In this document: in pieces, positions 10,425 to 19,876 of the stretch | How positions within the stretch are numbered: the first letter of the stretch is position 1 | Layout of the letters: every line of letters begins with the position of its first letter | From: Vreelandella aquamarina | GTDB taxonomy: Bacteria; Pseudomonadota; Gammaproteobacteria; Pseudomonadales; Halomonadaceae | Length of the DNA stretch: 64,000 nucleotides | Direction of reading: 5' to 3' | Assembly (NCBI RefSeq): GCF_020075495.1 | Contig: NZ_JABYQT010000001.1 | Location: 62,001-126,000 of the forward strand | Position numbers and translations under genes: made by a program | The notes under the pieces: generated by a model | Told to the model about the DNA's origin: nothing | The model's database searches: none | The model's input: only the letters and a program-made list of their open reading frames with translations

Positions 10425-10430
10425 ATTATA
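10425..10430 (-). promoter_or_regulatory. Consensus -10 upstream of ubiE
   Basis: On the minus strand the hexamer is a perfect TATAAT, about 120 bases before the ubiE start, in the 159-base spacer after the DUF971 gene. No good -35 is present at 16-18 bases. A TACAAT closer to ubiE is an alternative. This suggests ubiE has its own promoter. Confidence 0.35.
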
Positions 10431-10463
10431 GTGGCTGAAACAGGCAGTATCGGTGATGGATAT

Positions 10464-10859
10464 TCACAGCTGCTTGAAGTGAATGCCGGCAGGCTCCCGG
10501 GAGGCGCCAGCGTCTTCCAGCCGTTTGAGGTAGTTGTCCCAGTACGCCTGCTGATGAGTGGCAAGCTCGAACAGGTAGTTCCAGCTGTAAAGGCCGCTGT
10601 CGTGGCCATCATCGAAATGTAGCTTCAGCGCATAGTTGCCCGTCTGGGTAATGTTCTGCAGCCCGACGTGCTTCTTGCCCACCTGCAGCACGGCGCTGTC
10701 GCCACCGTGGCCGCGTACTTCGGCCGAGGGCGAGTAGACCCGCAAGAACTCGACAGGTAGCCGGTAGGTGTCGCCGTTTGAGTAGCCAAGCTCCAGCTCG
10801 CGCGACTGCTTGTGATAGTGAACCCGGCTGGGAATCGGGGCGGTCGTAGGGGCGTTCAT
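10464..10859 (-). CDS. DUF971 family protein
   Basis: A 131-residue DUF971 protein, the fold also found as the N-terminal domain of gamma-butyrobetaine hydroxylase-like proteins. The stretch LPVEFLRVYSPSAEVRGHG is typical, as is the C-terminal FDDGHDSGLYSWNYLFELA. Biochemical function is not established. In Pseudomonas-like genomes it sits just downstream of hslVU, as here, and may be cotranscribed with it, although a strong hairpin lies between hslU and this gene. GAGG lies ten bases before the ATG. Confidence 0.85.
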   Translation of the reverse strand: MNAPTTAPIPSRVHYHKQSRELELGYSNGDTYRLPVEFLRVYSPSAEVRGHGGDSAVLQVGKKHVGLQNITQTGNYALKLHFDDGHDSGLYSWNYLFELATHQQAYWDNYLKRLEDAGASREPAGIHFKQL

Positions 10860-10892
10860 GGATGCATCACCTCGTGACGATAGACGATGAAA

Positions 10893-10942
10893 GGCAGCTT
10901 GCCCCGCGGTGCGTGCGATGGCAAGCGCGGCGGCAAGCTGCC
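10893..10942 (-). terminator. Long hairpin between hslU and the DUF971 gene
   Basis: GGCAGCTTGCC (10893-10903) pairs perfectly with GGCAAGCTGCC (10932-10942), and an inner CCGCG/CGCGG pair extends the stem across one bulged base, leaving a 17-base loop. On the minus strand it ends in a short TTT. It could terminate or attenuate hslVU transcription, or protect the 3' end of that mRNA. Confidence 0.5.
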
Positions 10943-10964
10943 CTGACCGTGCCGATTGGCAGGC

Positions 10965-12287
10965 TTACAGAATGTAGCGCGACAGGTCTTCGTCGACCGC
11001 CAGCTCGCCCAGCTGGGCGTTGACGTAATCCGCATCGATGGTCAAGGGGCTATCCATGTCGCCACCCTTGAACGAGGCTTCTTCCAGCAGGCGCTCCATC
11101 ACGGTGTGCAGGCGCCGCGCGCCGATGTTCTCGGTGCCTTCGTTGACCTGCCAGGAGATCTCGGCAATGCGCTCGATGCCGTCCGGGGTGAACTCGACAT
11201 CAAGTCCTTCGGTGGCCAGCAGCGCCTGGTACTGCTTGGTCAGAGAGGCCGATGGCTCGGTCAGGATACGCTTGAAATCATTCGGAGTGAGCGCATCGAG
11301 CTCGACACGGATCGGCAGGCGGCCCTGAAGCTCCGGGATCAGATCCGACGGGCGCGACAGATGGAAGGCACCCGATGCAATGAACAGGATATGGTCGGTC
11401 TTGACCATGCCGTACTTGGTCGACACGGTGGAGCCTTCGATCAGCGGCAGCAGGTCGCGCTGCACGCCCTCTCGGGAGACTTCGCCGCCGCTTGATTGAC
11501 CGCTGCCCTTGGCGACCTTGTCGATCTCGTCCAGGAACACGATGCCGTGCTGCTCGACGGACTCCACTGCGCGCGCCTTGATCTCGTCTTCATTGACCAG
11601 CTTGCCCGCTTCCTCGTCGCGCAGCAGCACCAGGGCTTCCTTGACGGTCACCCGCCGGCTTTCGCGTTTCTGCTGGCCCATGCTGGAGAACAGGCTCTGC
11701 AGCTGGTTGGTCATCTCTTCCATGCCCGGCGGGGTCATGATATCGACGCCCGGCCCCTGGGAGAGCACTTCGATATCGATCTCCTTGTCGTCGAGCTGGC
11801 CTTCGCGCAGCTTCTTGCGAAACGACTGGCGCGTGCTGCTCTCTTCACGCGGCTTGTCTTCCTGGCCGCGGGGCGGGGGCAGCAGGGCGTCGAGCACACG
11901 ATCTTCGGCGGCGTCTTCTGCGCGATGGCCGACCTCCTCCTTGGCGTGCTCGCGCACCATCTTGATCGCGGCTTCCATCAGGTCACGAATGATCGATTCG
12001 ACATCGCGGCCTACATAGCCGACCTCGGTGAACTTGGTCGCCTCCACCTTGATGAACGGCGCGCGGGCGAGCTTGGCAAGCCGCCGGGCGATCTCGGTCT
12101 TGCCCACGCCGGTCGGGCCGATCATGAGGATGTTCTTCGGGGTCACTTCCGGGCGCAGCTCGGCGTCGAGCTGCATGCGCCGCCAGCGGTTACGCAGCGC
12201 AATCGCCACGGCGCGCTTGGCGTCCTTCTGGCCGATAATGTACTGATCGAGGGCGTGAACAATTTCGCGGGGTGTCATCTGAGTCAT
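10965..12287 (-). CDS. hslU: ATP-dependent protease ATPase subunit HslU
   Basis: AAA+ unfoldase (ClpY) that feeds substrates to the HslV peptidase. Walker A is GPTGVGKT at residues 57-64, Walker B is in [11 protein letters not shown], and the pore motif is seen in EVGYVGRD. A long inserted I-domain occupies about residues 110-230. The protein ends in SRYIL, the C-terminal tail that docks into HslV. It has 440 residues, the normal length. Its start is 9 bases after the hslV stop, so the two are cotranscribed. Confidence 0.97.
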   Translation of the reverse strand: MTQMTPREIVHALDQYIIGQKDAKRAVAIALRNRWRRMQLDAELRPEVTPKNILMIGPTGVGKTEIARRLAKLARAPFIKVEATKFTEVGYVGRDVESIIRDLMEAAIKMVREHAKEEVGHRAEDAAEDRVLDALLPPPRGQEDKPREESSTRQSFRKKLREGQLDDKEIDIEVLSQGPGVDIMTPPGMEEMTNQLQSLFSSMGQQKRESRRVTVKEALVLLRDEEAGKLVNEDEIKARAVESVEQHGIVFLDEIDKVAKGSGQSSGGEVSREGVQRDLLPLIEGSTVSTKYGMVKTDHILFIASGAFHLSRPSDLIPELQGRLPIRVELDALTPNDFKRILTEPSASLTKQYQALLATEGLDVEFTPDGIERIAEISWQVNEGTENIGARRLHTVMERLLEEASFKGGDMDSPLTIDADYVNAQLGELAVDEDLSRYIL

Positions 12288-12296
12288 AATTCAACC

Positions 12297-12830
12297 TCAA
12301 CGTTCGTTGGTATCAAGCTCTTCGAGCGTCACGTGATGATTGGTGAATACACAGATGTCACCAGCAATTTGCAGCGATTTCTCGGTGATTTCGCGCGCCG
12401 ACAGGTCGGTGTTTTCCAGCAGCGCCCGGGCGCTGGCCTGGGCGAAGTTGCCCCCGGAGCCGATGGCGATGATGCCGCGCTCGGGTTCGACCACGTCACC
12501 GTTGCCGGTGATGATCAAGGACGCGCTGTGATCCGCCACGGCGAGCAGGGCTTCGAGCCGACGCAGGGCGCGGTCGGTGCGCCAGTCCTTGGCAAGCTCC
12601 ACGGCCGCCTTGGTCAAGTGGCCCTGATACTTCTCGAGCTGGGCTTCGAAGCGTTCGAACAGCGTGAACGCATCGGCGGTGCCGCCGGCAAACCCGGCAA
12701 GTACCTTGCCACGGTAGAGGCGACGCACCTTGCTGGCGTTGCCCTTCATCACGGTATTGCCAAGTGATACCTGGCCGTCACCGGCCAGGGCGACCTGATC
12801 ACCGCGACGTACGGATACGATAGTGGTCAT
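12297..12830 (-). CDS. hslV: ATP-dependent protease peptidase subunit HslV
   Basis: Proteasome-beta-like threonine peptidase (ClpQ). The mature N-terminus TTIVSVRR exposes the catalytic Thr after Met removal. [14 protein letters not shown] and [15 protein letters not shown] are family signatures. At 177 residues it matches the family. The ATG at 12830 has GGAG eight bases upstream; a longer in-frame start at 12920 would bury the catalytic Thr and is rejected. The gene probably has its own promoter in 12831-12920, since a terminator for the upstream SPOR gene precedes it; no convincing sigma-32 sequence was found there. Confidence 0.97.
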   Translation of the reverse strand: MTTIVSVRRGDQVALAGDGQVSLGNTVMKGNASKVRRLYRGKVLAGFAGGTADAFTLFERFEAQLEKYQGHLTKAAVELAKDWRTDRALRRLEALLAVADHSASLIITGNGDVVEPERGIIAIGSGGNFAQASARALLENTDLSAREITEKSLQIAGDICVFTNHHVTLEELDTNER

Positions 12831-12919
12831 GGAGATGACTCCTTGAGGGAGGCTGGCTCCCGGTAACTGTCCGGCCACCTGATGAATGAAAGGGCGGCCG
12901 CCTGAAAAGACAATGGACA

Positions 12920-12957
12920 ATAAAATGCGGGCGGTTGATGAAAAATCAACCGCCCGC
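12920..12957 (-). terminator. Intrinsic terminator after the SPOR gene
   Basis: A perfect 13-bp stem, GCGGGCGGTTGAT (12927-12939) with its complement (12945-12957), has a 5-base loop. On the minus strand it is followed by the T-rich ATTTTATTGT. It starts 21 bases after the stop of the SPOR-domain gene and separates it from hslV. Confidence 0.85.
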
Positions 12958-12978
12958 CGGATAATGCATGCCGCGTTA

Positions 12979-13716
12979 TCAGTTCTGCAGCTGGATCAGC
13001 AGGGGCTCGATGCCCTGAGTGGTCATCAGGTCCTGGGCACGATTCAGCTCGCGGGTATCCTCATACGGCCCCACCTGCACCCGATGCCAGGTGTCGCCAC
13101 CGGCCTGGACTTCGCTGATATGAGCCAGCAGGCTGAGATTGCGCAGCCGGCCGCGCAGCTGTTCGGCATCCCCCAGCTCTTTGAACGAGGCGGCCTGCAG
13201 CATGTAGCGGTTGGGCGAACTGGCGGCGGCAGGGGCTGCCTGCGGCGCGGCGCTGGCCTGCTCTTCGGGGCGCGTGTTGGCCGCGATGACCTGAGCGATC
13301 GGGTCGTCATCCCCGGTTTGCGCGTTCCCCGAGGCGTCCGCCGCCTGTTCGGCAACGTCAGGACGGGTAACGTTGGAGGGCAGCGTCACGCCCGGCGCAA
13401 TGACCTCGGTCTCCGGCAGCAGCGTGTAGAACTCGAACGTTGGCATCGCCGGCTGGCTGGATGATTCACTTTCGCGGGCGGCGGCGCGCTCGGCGCTCTC
13501 CGGCTTTGAAAGCACCGTGGCCTGGGGCTGGTCGCTCGGCGCATCCTGCCAGGGGGCGGTGCCGTGCTGATGCTGGGCGAGGAAAAAGCCTGCTGCCATG
13601 CCGGCCAGGCCCCACGCCCAGCCGGGCAGGCGAAAACCACCACCGCTGGACGACCGGGGCGCCTTGCGCTGCGACGTCGCGCCGCGGCGGGAGGGCTTCT
13701 TGCGCGGGCTGGCCAT
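12979..13716 (-). CDS. SPOR-domain protein, FtsN-like
   Basis: A 245-residue bitopic protein. Residues 1-27 are strongly basic (cytoplasmic), about 29-47 form one membrane span, then a long Pro/Ala/Gln-rich periplasmic linker leads to a C-terminal SPOR domain (about residues 168-245, from RYMLQAASF to the end). SPOR domains bind denuded glycan strands at the division septum. The architecture and its place directly after argS match the FtsN-like genes of Pseudomonas-type genomes. Whether it is the essential FtsN cannot be told from sequence alone. It starts 3 bases after the argS stop with GAGGAG nine bases before the ATG. Confidence 0.85.
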   Translation of the reverse strand: MASPRKKPSRRGATSQRKAPRSSSGGGFRLPGWAWGLAGMAAGFFLAQHQHGTAPWQDAPSDQPQATVLSKPESAERAAARESESSSQPAMPTFEFYTLLPETEVIAPGVTLPSNVTRPDVAEQAADASGNAQTGDDDPIAQVIAANTRPEEQASAAPQAAPAAASSPNRYMLQAASFKELGDAEQLRGRLRNLSLLAHISEVQAGGDTWHRVQVGPYEDTRELNRAQDLMTTQGIEPLLIQLQN

Positions 13717-13719
13717 GTA

Positions 13720-15405
13720 TTACATCTCCTCGGGGGCGCTGACGCCCATCAGGTCCAGCCCGTTGCGCAGCACCTGGCGGGTCGCCAGGCCAAGCGCCAG
13801 GCGAACGTTGCGCAGAGTGTCGTCATCGACCATGACCTTGACCGCGTTGTAGCAGGTGTGGAAATCACCGGCCAGGTCGAGCAGGTACTGGGCTACCTGC
13901 TGAGGCTCACGGTTGCGGGCCGCGTTCTGGACCACTTCCGGGTAGCGCGCCAGGCGGTTGAGTACGGCTTTCTCCTGGTCGCTGTCCAGCAGGGCCAGGT
14001 TGGCCATGGCGAGGGCGTGGTCAAACGGCTGGTCGGCGGCTTCGGCCTTGCGCAGCATGCTGCTGACCCGGGCATGTGCGTACTGGATGTAGTACACCGG
14101 GTTGTCGTTGGACTGGGAGCGCGCCAGGTCGATATCAAAGGTCAGCTGGGAATCGGCGCGGCGTGCCGCCAGGAAGAAGCGCGTGGCATCGCGGCCCACT
14201 TCATCGATCAAATCGCGTACCGTGACGTAGCTGCCGGCCCGCTTGGAGAGCTTTACCTCGACGCCCGAGCGCGTCACCATGACCATCTGGTGCAGCACGT
14301 AGTCCGGCCAGCCCTTGGGAATGCCCACTTCCAGCGCCTGAAGCCCGGCGCGTACCCGGGTGACGGTGGAGTGGTGGTCGGCGCCCTGCTCGTTGATCAC
14401 CGTGGTGAAGCCGCGCTGCCACTTGTTCAAGTGGTAGGCCACGTCGGGCAGGAAGTAGGTATAGCCGCCTTCACGCTTGCGCATGACGCGGTCCTTGTCG
14501 TCGCCAAAGTCGGTAGTGCGCAGCCACATGGCGCCATCTTCTTCATAGGTATGGCCGTTGGCAACGAGCTTTTCGACCGTCTCATCCACCTTGCCATCTT
14601 CGTACAGCGAGGACTCGAGGAAATAGACGTCAAACTCGACGCCAAAGGCCTTGAGGTCCAGATCCTGCTCGCGACGCAGCCAGGCCACGGCGAACTCCTG
14701 GATGGCGTCCAGGTCGTCCGGGTTGGCCTTGGCGGTGACTTCACGGTCATCGGCGGTGACGGTCTTGCCGGCCAGGTAATCATTGGCGACATCGATGATG
14801 TACTCGCCGCGGTAGCCGTCTTCCGGCCAGCTGGCATCGTCCGGGCCCAGGCCCTTGGCGCGCGCCTGCACCGAGCGCGCCAGGTTGGCGATCTGCGCCC
14901 CCGCATCGTTGTAGTAGAACTCGCGGGTCACGTCGTAACCCGTGGCTTCCAGCAGGCGGCTCAGGCAGTCGCCGATTGCCGCCCCCCGGCCGTGGCCCAC
15001 GTGCAGCGGGCCGGTGGGGTTGGCGGAAACGAATTCCACCTGCACTTTTTCCCCTTTGCCCACCAGGCTGCGGCCAAAGGCGTCGCCGGAGTCCAGCACC
15101 TGGGCGACGATCTGCGCGGCGGCATCGGCGGCGGCAAAGAAATTGATGAAGCCGGGGCCGGCAATCTCGGTTTTCTGGATGGCGTCACTCTGGGGCAGGG
15201 CGGTAATCATCGCCTCGGCAAGCTCCCGAGGATTCTTGCCCGCCGGCTTTGCCAGCATCAGCGCCAGGTTGGTCGCGTAATCGCCGTGGGCCTTGTCCTT
15301 GGTAGGGTCAACCTTGATGGTGGGCTGAAGGTCAGCGGGCAGCACGCCTTGGTGCTTGAGCGCGTCGACCGCGCCGGTGAGCAGGGAAATAATCGTGTCT
15401 TTCAT
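13720..15405 (-). CDS. argS: Arginyl-tRNA synthetase
   Basis: Class I aminoacyl-tRNA synthetase charging tRNA-Arg. The N-terminal Add-1 domain is followed by the HIGH motif as PLHVGHGRG and by a KMSKS-like [13 protein letters not shown], with an alpha-helical anticodon-binding domain at the C-terminus ([12 protein letters not shown] onward). I choose the ATG at 15405 (561 residues, the family length) over an in-frame start at 15450; the ribosome site before it is weak. The SPOR gene follows within 3 bases. The priA gene lies upstream on the same strand with a 222-base gap. Confidence 0.97.
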   Translation of the reverse strand: MKDTIISLLTGAVDALKHQGVLPADLQPTIKVDPTKDKAHGDYATNLALMLAKPAGKNPRELAEAMITALPQSDAIQKTEIAGPGFINFFAAADAAAQIVAQVLDSGDAFGRSLVGKGEKVQVEFVSANPTGPLHVGHGRGAAIGDCLSRLLEATGYDVTREFYYNDAGAQIANLARSVQARAKGLGPDDASWPEDGYRGEYIIDVANDYLAGKTVTADDREVTAKANPDDLDAIQEFAVAWLRREQDLDLKAFGVEFDVYFLESSLYEDGKVDETVEKLVANGHTYEEDGAMWLRTTDFGDDKDRVMRKREGGYTYFLPDVAYHLNKWQRGFTTVINEQGADHHSTVTRVRAGLQALEVGIPKGWPDYVLHQMVMVTRSGVEVKLSKRAGSYVTVRDLIDEVGRDATRFFLAARRADSQLTFDIDLARSQSNDNPVYYIQYAHARVSSMLRKAEAADQPFDHALAMANLALLDSDQEKAVLNRLARYPEVVQNAARNREPQQVAQYLLDLAGDFHTCYNAVKVMVDDDTLRNVRLALGLATRQVLRNGLDLMGVSAPEEM

Positions 15406-15627
15406 GTCGGTATCCGGATAACGTCGGTGGCGGCGTGTGCAGGCAAGCACGGCTAGGCGGGCCAGGTCGCGGGCGCTCAGGCCAGGCCTAGGTGCATCAG
15501 CAAAGCGGCCATTATCAGCATTTGACGCACAGTTTCAAAGCGGTTGATGCGATCAGGGCATAAGTGCCCCTGTCTGGTCCGGCCTTTCAGAGCCGTTTTC
15601 AGTGACCTGGTACGAGTCTGGCCAGGA

Positions 15628-17847
15628 TCAGCTCAGGGTCTGCGGGTCGATGTCGATTGACCAGCGCACCCGGCGCGCCTCACGGTTAGCCTCCATCCAC
15701 TGCACCAGCCAACTGGCGGCCGCGTGCAGCTGGCTGCGCTTGCCGGCAGCCAGCATCAGGTGAAGATGATAGCGGTTCTGGCGCCGCTCCATGGGGGCAG
15801 GCACGGGCCCGAGGCAGTGAGTGGCAAGCCGGGTTTCTCCAAGCCACTGGCGAAGCGCCTGGCCTGCCTGCTGGGCAAGCGCCAGTGCCGCTTCTTCTCT
15901 GGGGCTTTCAATGCGTAACAGCGCCATGAAGGTGAAGGGCGGCAGCTGGGCCAGGCGACGCTCTTCAAGCAGGTTGCGGGCGAGCGCACCGTAGCCCTGT
16001 TCGGCCAGCTGGCCCAGGTGCGGGTCATCCGGATGCAGGGTCTGTATCAGCACTCGGCCTGGGTCGGCGGCGCGGCCCGCCCGGCCCGCTACCTGCTCCA
16101 GAAGCTGGGCGCTGTGCTCAAGAGCGCGGAAGTCGGCGGCGTAGAGCCCGCCATCGGCATTGATCACCACCACCAGGGTCACGTGGGGCAGGTGGTGCCC
16201 CTTGGCGAGCATCTGCGTGCCCACCAGCAGGCAGGGTTCGCCGCGCTGAATCTCCTTGAGAATCTGCTCGAAACTGTCTTTCTTGCGCGTGCTGTCGCGG
16301 TCGATGCGGTGTACCGCCACCTTGGGGAAAAGGCCCTGCAGTGTTTCCTCGGTACGCTCGGTGCCTGCCCCGAGCGCGCGTAAATCGCCGCTGCCGCACT
16401 CGGGGCAGGCATCCGGCAGCGCCCGGCGGCTGTCGCAGTGGTGGCAGGCGAGCAGCGGCGGCTGGCGGTGCAAGGTCATGCGCGAATCGCACTGGCCGCA
16501 TTCGGCTATCCAGCCGCAGGCGTGGCAGGCAAGCGTTGGGGCAAAACCGCGCCGGTTGATGAAGACCAGCACCTGCTTGCCGGCGGCCAGGGTCGACTTG
16601 ATCGCCTTGATCGCTTCGGGCAGCAGGCCGCCTTGACGACGCTGGTGGCGCAGGTCGATCAGCTCGAGCCTGGCTGGCTGATGGCGGCTCGGGCGCTGGG
16701 TAAGGCGCACATGGCGATAGCTGCCGGAGAGTGCCTGCTGAAGGCTTTCGAGCGAGGGCGTGGCGCTGCCCAGCAGCAGCGGAATGCCGTGGTAATGGGC
16801 GCGGGCCACGGCCAGGTCCCGGGCGTGATAGCGTAGCCCGTCCTGCTGCTTGTAGGAGCCGTCGTGCTCCTCGTCGACGATGATCGCTCCCGGGTTGGCA
16901 AGCGGGGTGAAGATCGCCGAGCGCGTGCCGATGACGATCAGCGCCCGCCCGCTGGCGGCGGCTTCCCATACGTCCAGCCGTTCAGGGTCGGTCAGCCCCG
17001 AGTGCAGAGCGACGACCGGCGCGCGAAAGCGGCTTCTAAAGCGGGCCAGCGTCTGCGGGGTCAGGCCGATCTCGGGTACCAGCACCAGCGACTGCTTGCC
17101 CTTGGCCGCCACCGCTTCAATAAGCTGCAGATAGACCTCGGTCTTGCCGCTGCCAGTGACGCCTTCAAGCAGGCAAGGGTGGTAGCCATCCAGCTTCTCG
17201 TGCAGGGTCGAAAGCGCCACTGCCTGTTCGCGGCTGAGCGGCAGGGCCGGGGCGGCCAGCAGATTGCCACTTGGCGGCTCGGGGGCCGTCAGCGTGATGT
17301 CCTGCGAGTAGGCCAGGCCCTTTTTCATCAGCGCGTTGAGCTGCTCGCGACCAAAGCCGTGGGCGCTGACGGCGCGAGTGGCCAGACCATGAGGATGCTG
17401 GCAGAGCAGCGCGTATAGCTCCGCCTGCTTGGGCGCGCGGTTCAAGTCCGGCGAAACCTGCCTATTGGCCCGCCACAGTGTCTGCGTACGCCCGGCCATG
17501 GGGTGGCCCTGGCGCAGCCTGGCGGGCATGGCGTGATGCAGCGTATCGCCCAGGCTGTGCTGATAGTAGCGGGCAGCGAAACGGCACAGCCACAGCCAGT
17601 CCTTGGGGAGCGGCGTGTCATCCAGTGCTTCGATGACGGCACGCAGCTGGCTGCGCGGAAGCTCGCTGTCATTCGCCAGTTCAACCACCACGCCCACCAC
17701 GTCGCGCCGCCCGAAGGGCACGCGTACGCGAAGCCCCGGCTGCCAGCCGCAGGGGGGGACACGGCTGGCCGGCAGGTAGTCGAACAGGCGGCGCAGCGGA
17801 GAAGGCAAGGCGATTTTCAGCACCTGTAAAGAAACAGTGTCAGGCAA
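15628..17847 (-). CDS. priA: Primosomal protein N' (PriA helicase)
   Basis: Superfamily 2 3'-5' DNA helicase that restarts stalled replication forks. After an N-terminal 3'BD domain come Walker A GVTGSGKTEVY, the DEEH box in IVDEEHDGSYKQQ, GSATPS, and the helicase C core. A binuclear zinc-binding insertion has eight cysteines in CxxC-like pairs between CHACG and CPECG. At 739 residues it matches the family. The start is TTG at 17847, chosen because GGAGG lies four bases upstream; no in-frame ATG is near. It is divergent from rpmE, and the start codon region overlaps the candidate rpmE -35. Confidence 0.95.
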   Translation of the reverse strand: MPDTVSLQVLKIALPSPLRRLFDYLPASRVPPCGWQPGLRVRVPFGRRDVVGVVVELANDSELPRSQLRAVIEALDDTPLPKDWLWLCRFAARYYQHSLGDTLHHAMPARLRQGHPMAGRTQTLWRANRQVSPDLNRAPKQAELYALLCQHPHGLATRAVSAHGFGREQLNALMKKGLAYSQDITLTAPEPPSGNLLAAPALPLSREQAVALSTLHEKLDGYHPCLLEGVTGSGKTEVYLQLIEAVAAKGKQSLVLVPEIGLTPQTLARFRSRFRAPVVALHSGLTDPERLDVWEAAASGRALIVIGTRSAIFTPLANPGAIIVDEEHDGSYKQQDGLRYHARDLAVARAHYHGIPLLLGSATPSLESLQQALSGSYRHVRLTQRPSRHQPARLELIDLRHQRRQGGLLPEAIKAIKSTLAAGKQVLVFINRRGFAPTLACHACGWIAECGQCDSRMTLHRQPPLLACHHCDSRRALPDACPECGSGDLRALGAGTERTEETLQGLFPKVAVHRIDRDSTRKKDSFEQILKEIQRGEPCLLVGTQMLAKGHHLPHVTLVVVINADGGLYAADFRALEHSAQLLEQVAGRAGRAADPGRVLIQTLHPDDPHLGQLAEQGYGALARNLLEERRLAQLPPFTFMALLRIESPREEAALALAQQAGQALRQWLGETRLATHCLGPVPAPMERRQNRYHLHLMLAAGKRSQLHAAASWLVQWMEANREARRVRWSIDIDPQTLS

Positions 17848-17877
17848 TTGGCCTCCGGCGATAAGTTTTGCTAAAAT
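17848..17877 (+). promoter_or_regulatory. Candidate sigma-70 promoter of rpmE
   Basis: TTGGCC (17848-17853), an 18-base spacer and TAAAAT (17872-17877). It predicts a leader of about 110 bases before rpmE. That leader contains the 10-base palindrome CGGTTAACCG (17908-17917) followed by a T5 run at 17925-17929, which could be an autoregulatory structure. Confidence 0.55.
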
Positions 17878-17995
17878 ATGCGGCCGCTCAGAATCTATAC
17901 GATCCGGCGGTTAACCGGTTAGCAGTTTTTCCAAACCCGTATGCGGTGCCTGGCAGCGGATCAGGTGGCGGCATATAGCTTGAGAGGTCATCACG

Positions 17996-18211
17996 ATGAA
18001 ACAAGGTATCCACCCGAATTACAACACGGTCACCGCCAACTGCTCTTGCGGTGCCAGCTTCCAGGTCGGTTCTACTTCTGGCCAGGATTTCTCGCTGGAC
18101 GTATGCTCCAACTGCCACCCGTTCTACACCGGCAAGCAGAAGCAAGCGACCACTGGTGGCCGCGTAGAGCGCTTCAACAAGCGTTTCGGCGCTGCTGTCA
18201 AGCGCGGCTGA
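17996..18211 (+). CDS. rpmE: 50S ribosomal protein bL31
   Basis: Component of the large ribosomal subunit that bridges to the 30S head. The 71-residue protein carries the four zinc-ligand cysteines of the C+ form (C16, C18, C37, C40), so it is the zinc-containing paralogue and not the zinc-starvation form. The sequence begins MKQGIHPNY, typical of the family. AGG lies eight bases before the ATG. It is a single-gene unit with its own promoter and a strong terminator. Confidence 0.97.
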   Translation: MKQGIHPNYNTVTANCSCGASFQVGSTSGQDFSLDVCSNCHPFYTGKQKQATTGGRVERFNKRFGAAVKRG

Positions 18212-18252
18212 TCCTCACGGAAGCCACTGCGCACACCCAATGTGTGCCGCAG

Positions 18253-18282
18253 AAAAACCCACGCCACGGCGTGGGTTTTTTA
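18253..18282 (+). terminator. Intrinsic terminator of rpmE
   Basis: The arms AAAAACCCACGC (18253-18264) and GCGTGGGTTTTT (18269-18280) are complementary across a short loop, and the stem runs directly into T6. It lies 42 bases after the rpmE stop codon. Confidence 0.9.
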
Positions 18283-18524
18283 TTGCCTGGAAAATGGAAG
18301 GGATTTTCATGAATGCTGCGCTACAGCAATAAGCAAACCGTTATGGCTAGAGTGTGTTTACATAAGATTCAGCAAATAGCTGTTAAAAGTAATCAACGTG
18401 AAGGAAAATTCACTAAAAGGCGGGTTTCTCGTTTGGGTTGACGGATCGCTTGAGGCAGCCGGTGTTTTTCTATATTCTGAAAGGACTTATCTGTTTTACT
18501 ACTTTAGGCTAATTGGACGCGACC
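18283..18524 (+). promoter_or_regulatory. Intergenic region with candidate maeB promoter
   Basis: The 313-base gap between rpmE and the malic enzyme gene holds the rpmE terminator and then an AT-richer stretch. The best promoter match is TTGAGG (18450-18455), 17 bases and TATTCT (18473-18478), about 45 bases before the ATG. TATATT two bases earlier is an alternative -10. No ORF, RNA gene or clear operator was seen. Confidence 0.4.
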
Positions 18525-19796
18525 ATGACGGATGCAAACAAGCAGGCAGCGCTGGACTATCACGCACAACCGATCCCCGGCAAGCTCTCCGTGGAGCTGA
18601 CCAAGCCCACCGCTACCGCACGGGATCTGGCGCTGGCGTATAGCCCGGGCGTGGCCGAGCCGGTTCGTGAAATCGCGCGCGAAGCTGAAAACGCCTACCG
18701 CTATACCGGCAAGGGCAATCTGGTCGCCGTCATTTCCGACGGTAGCGCCATTCTAGGCCTTGGCAACCTGGGGCCGCTGGCCAGCAAGCCGGTCATGGAA
18801 GGCAAGGGCGTGCTGTTCAAGTGCTTTGCCGGTATCAACTCGGTGGACATCGAAGTCGATGCGGAAAGCCCGCAGGCGTTTATCGACACCGTCGCCCGCA
18901 TTGCCGATACCTGGGGCGGTATCAACCTTGAAGATATCAAGGCGCCGGAGTGCTTCGAGATCGAGAAAGCGCTGATCGAACGGTGCAATATCCCCGTCTT
19001 CCACGACGACCAGCACGGCACCGCCATCGTGACCGCAGCCGGTATGCTCAATGCGCTGGAAATCGCCGGCAAGTCGATCGAGAACGTCAGGATCGTCTGC
19101 ATGGGTGCGGGGGCGGCAGCGATTGCCTGCATGCGCCTGCTGGTTTCCTGCGGTGCCAAGAAAGAGAACCTGGTGATGCTGGATCGTCGGGGCGTTATCC
19201 ATACCGGTCGCGACGGCATCAACGAGTACAAGGCCGAGTTTGCCCTCGATACCCAGATGCGCACGCTGGATGATGCCATCGATGGCGCCGATGTGTTCAT
19301 CGGCCTGTCCGGCCCCGGCCTGCTGTCCGCCGAGCAGGTCAAGAAGATGGCCGCTGACCCGGTGATCTTTGCCTGCACCAACCCGGACCCGGAAATTCAC
19401 CCGGACGTTGCCCGCGAAGCACGCCCGGACGTGATCATGGCCACCGGCCGCTCGGATTTCCCCAACCAGGTCAACAATGTGCTGGGCTTCCCGTTCATTT
19501 TCCGCGGGGCGCTGGATGTACGCGCCACGCGCATCAATGAAGCCATGAAGCTGGCGGCGGTACACGCCTTGAAGGATCTGGCCCGCGAGCCGGTGCCCCA
19601 GGAAGTGCTGAGCGCCTACGAGCGCACGGAAATGAGCTTTGGCCGCGACTACATCATCCCCACGCCGGTGGATATCCGCCTGCTCGAGCGTGTCTCGTCG
19701 GCGGTGGCCCAGGCGGCGGTGGATTCCGGTGTGGCGCGCAAGCCTTACCCGGCGCACTACCCGCTGAAGACGATCAATGACGTCTACGGCGACTGA
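18525..19796 (+). CDS. maeB: NADP-type malic enzyme, short form
   Basis: Oxidative decarboxylation of malate to pyruvate, supplying NADPH and pyruvate. The 423-residue protein has the malic N-domain (LAYSPGVAEPVREIA; GDGSAILGLGNLGP-like core) and the NAD(P)-binding Rossmann domain (VRIVCMGAGAAAIACM). The metal and substrate motifs VFHDDQHGTA and CTNPDPEI are present. The phosphotransacetylase-like C-terminal domain of 750-residue MaeB proteins is absent. The ATG at 18525 is chosen; a TTG four codons upstream is possible. It is a single gene followed by a strong terminator. NADP preference is inferred from family, not from residues. Confidence 0.88.
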   Translation: MTDANKQAALDYHAQPIPGKLSVELTKPTATARDLALAYSPGVAEPVREIAREAENAYRYTGKGNLVAVISDGSAILGLGNLGPLASKPVMEGKGVLFKCFAGINSVDIEVDAESPQAFIDTVARIADTWGGINLEDIKAPECFEIEKALIERCNIPVFHDDQHGTAIVTAAGMLNALEIAGKSIENVRIVCMGAGAAAIACMRLLVSCGAKKENLVMLDRRGVIHTGRDGINEYKAEFALDTQMRTLDDAIDGADVFIGLSGPGLLSAEQVKKMAADPVIFACTNPDPEIHPDVAREARPDVIMATGRSDFPNQVNNVLGFPFIFRGALDVRATRINEAMKLAAVHALKDLAREPVPQEVLSAYERTEMSFGRDYIIPTPVDIRLLERVSSAVAQAAVDSGVARKPYPAHYPLKTINDVYGD

Positions 19797-19814
19797 TCGT
19801 CTCGCTTGAAAGCT

Positions 19815-19851
19815 GCACAACGCCCGCCCATGCTGCGGGCGTTGTGCTTTC
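19815..19851 (+). terminator. Intrinsic terminator of maeB
   Basis: A perfect 13-bp stem, GCACAACGCCCGC (19815-19827) with its complement (19835-19847), has a 7-base loop followed by TTTCT. It lies between convergent maeB and tesB and may serve both strands. Confidence 0.85.
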
Positions 19852-19876
19852 TGGCCATGGCGTTTGACGCTTGCTG

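Noticed and set aside
12831-12926. Sigma-32 heat-shock promoter for hslVU
   Set aside because: hslVU is heat-induced in E. coli, but no CTTGAA/CCCCAT pair with acceptable spacing could be found here.
13564-15456. Plus-strand open frame of 630 codons opposite argS
   Set aside because: argS is fully conserved on the other strand; the antisense product is low-complexity and has no ribosome site or family.
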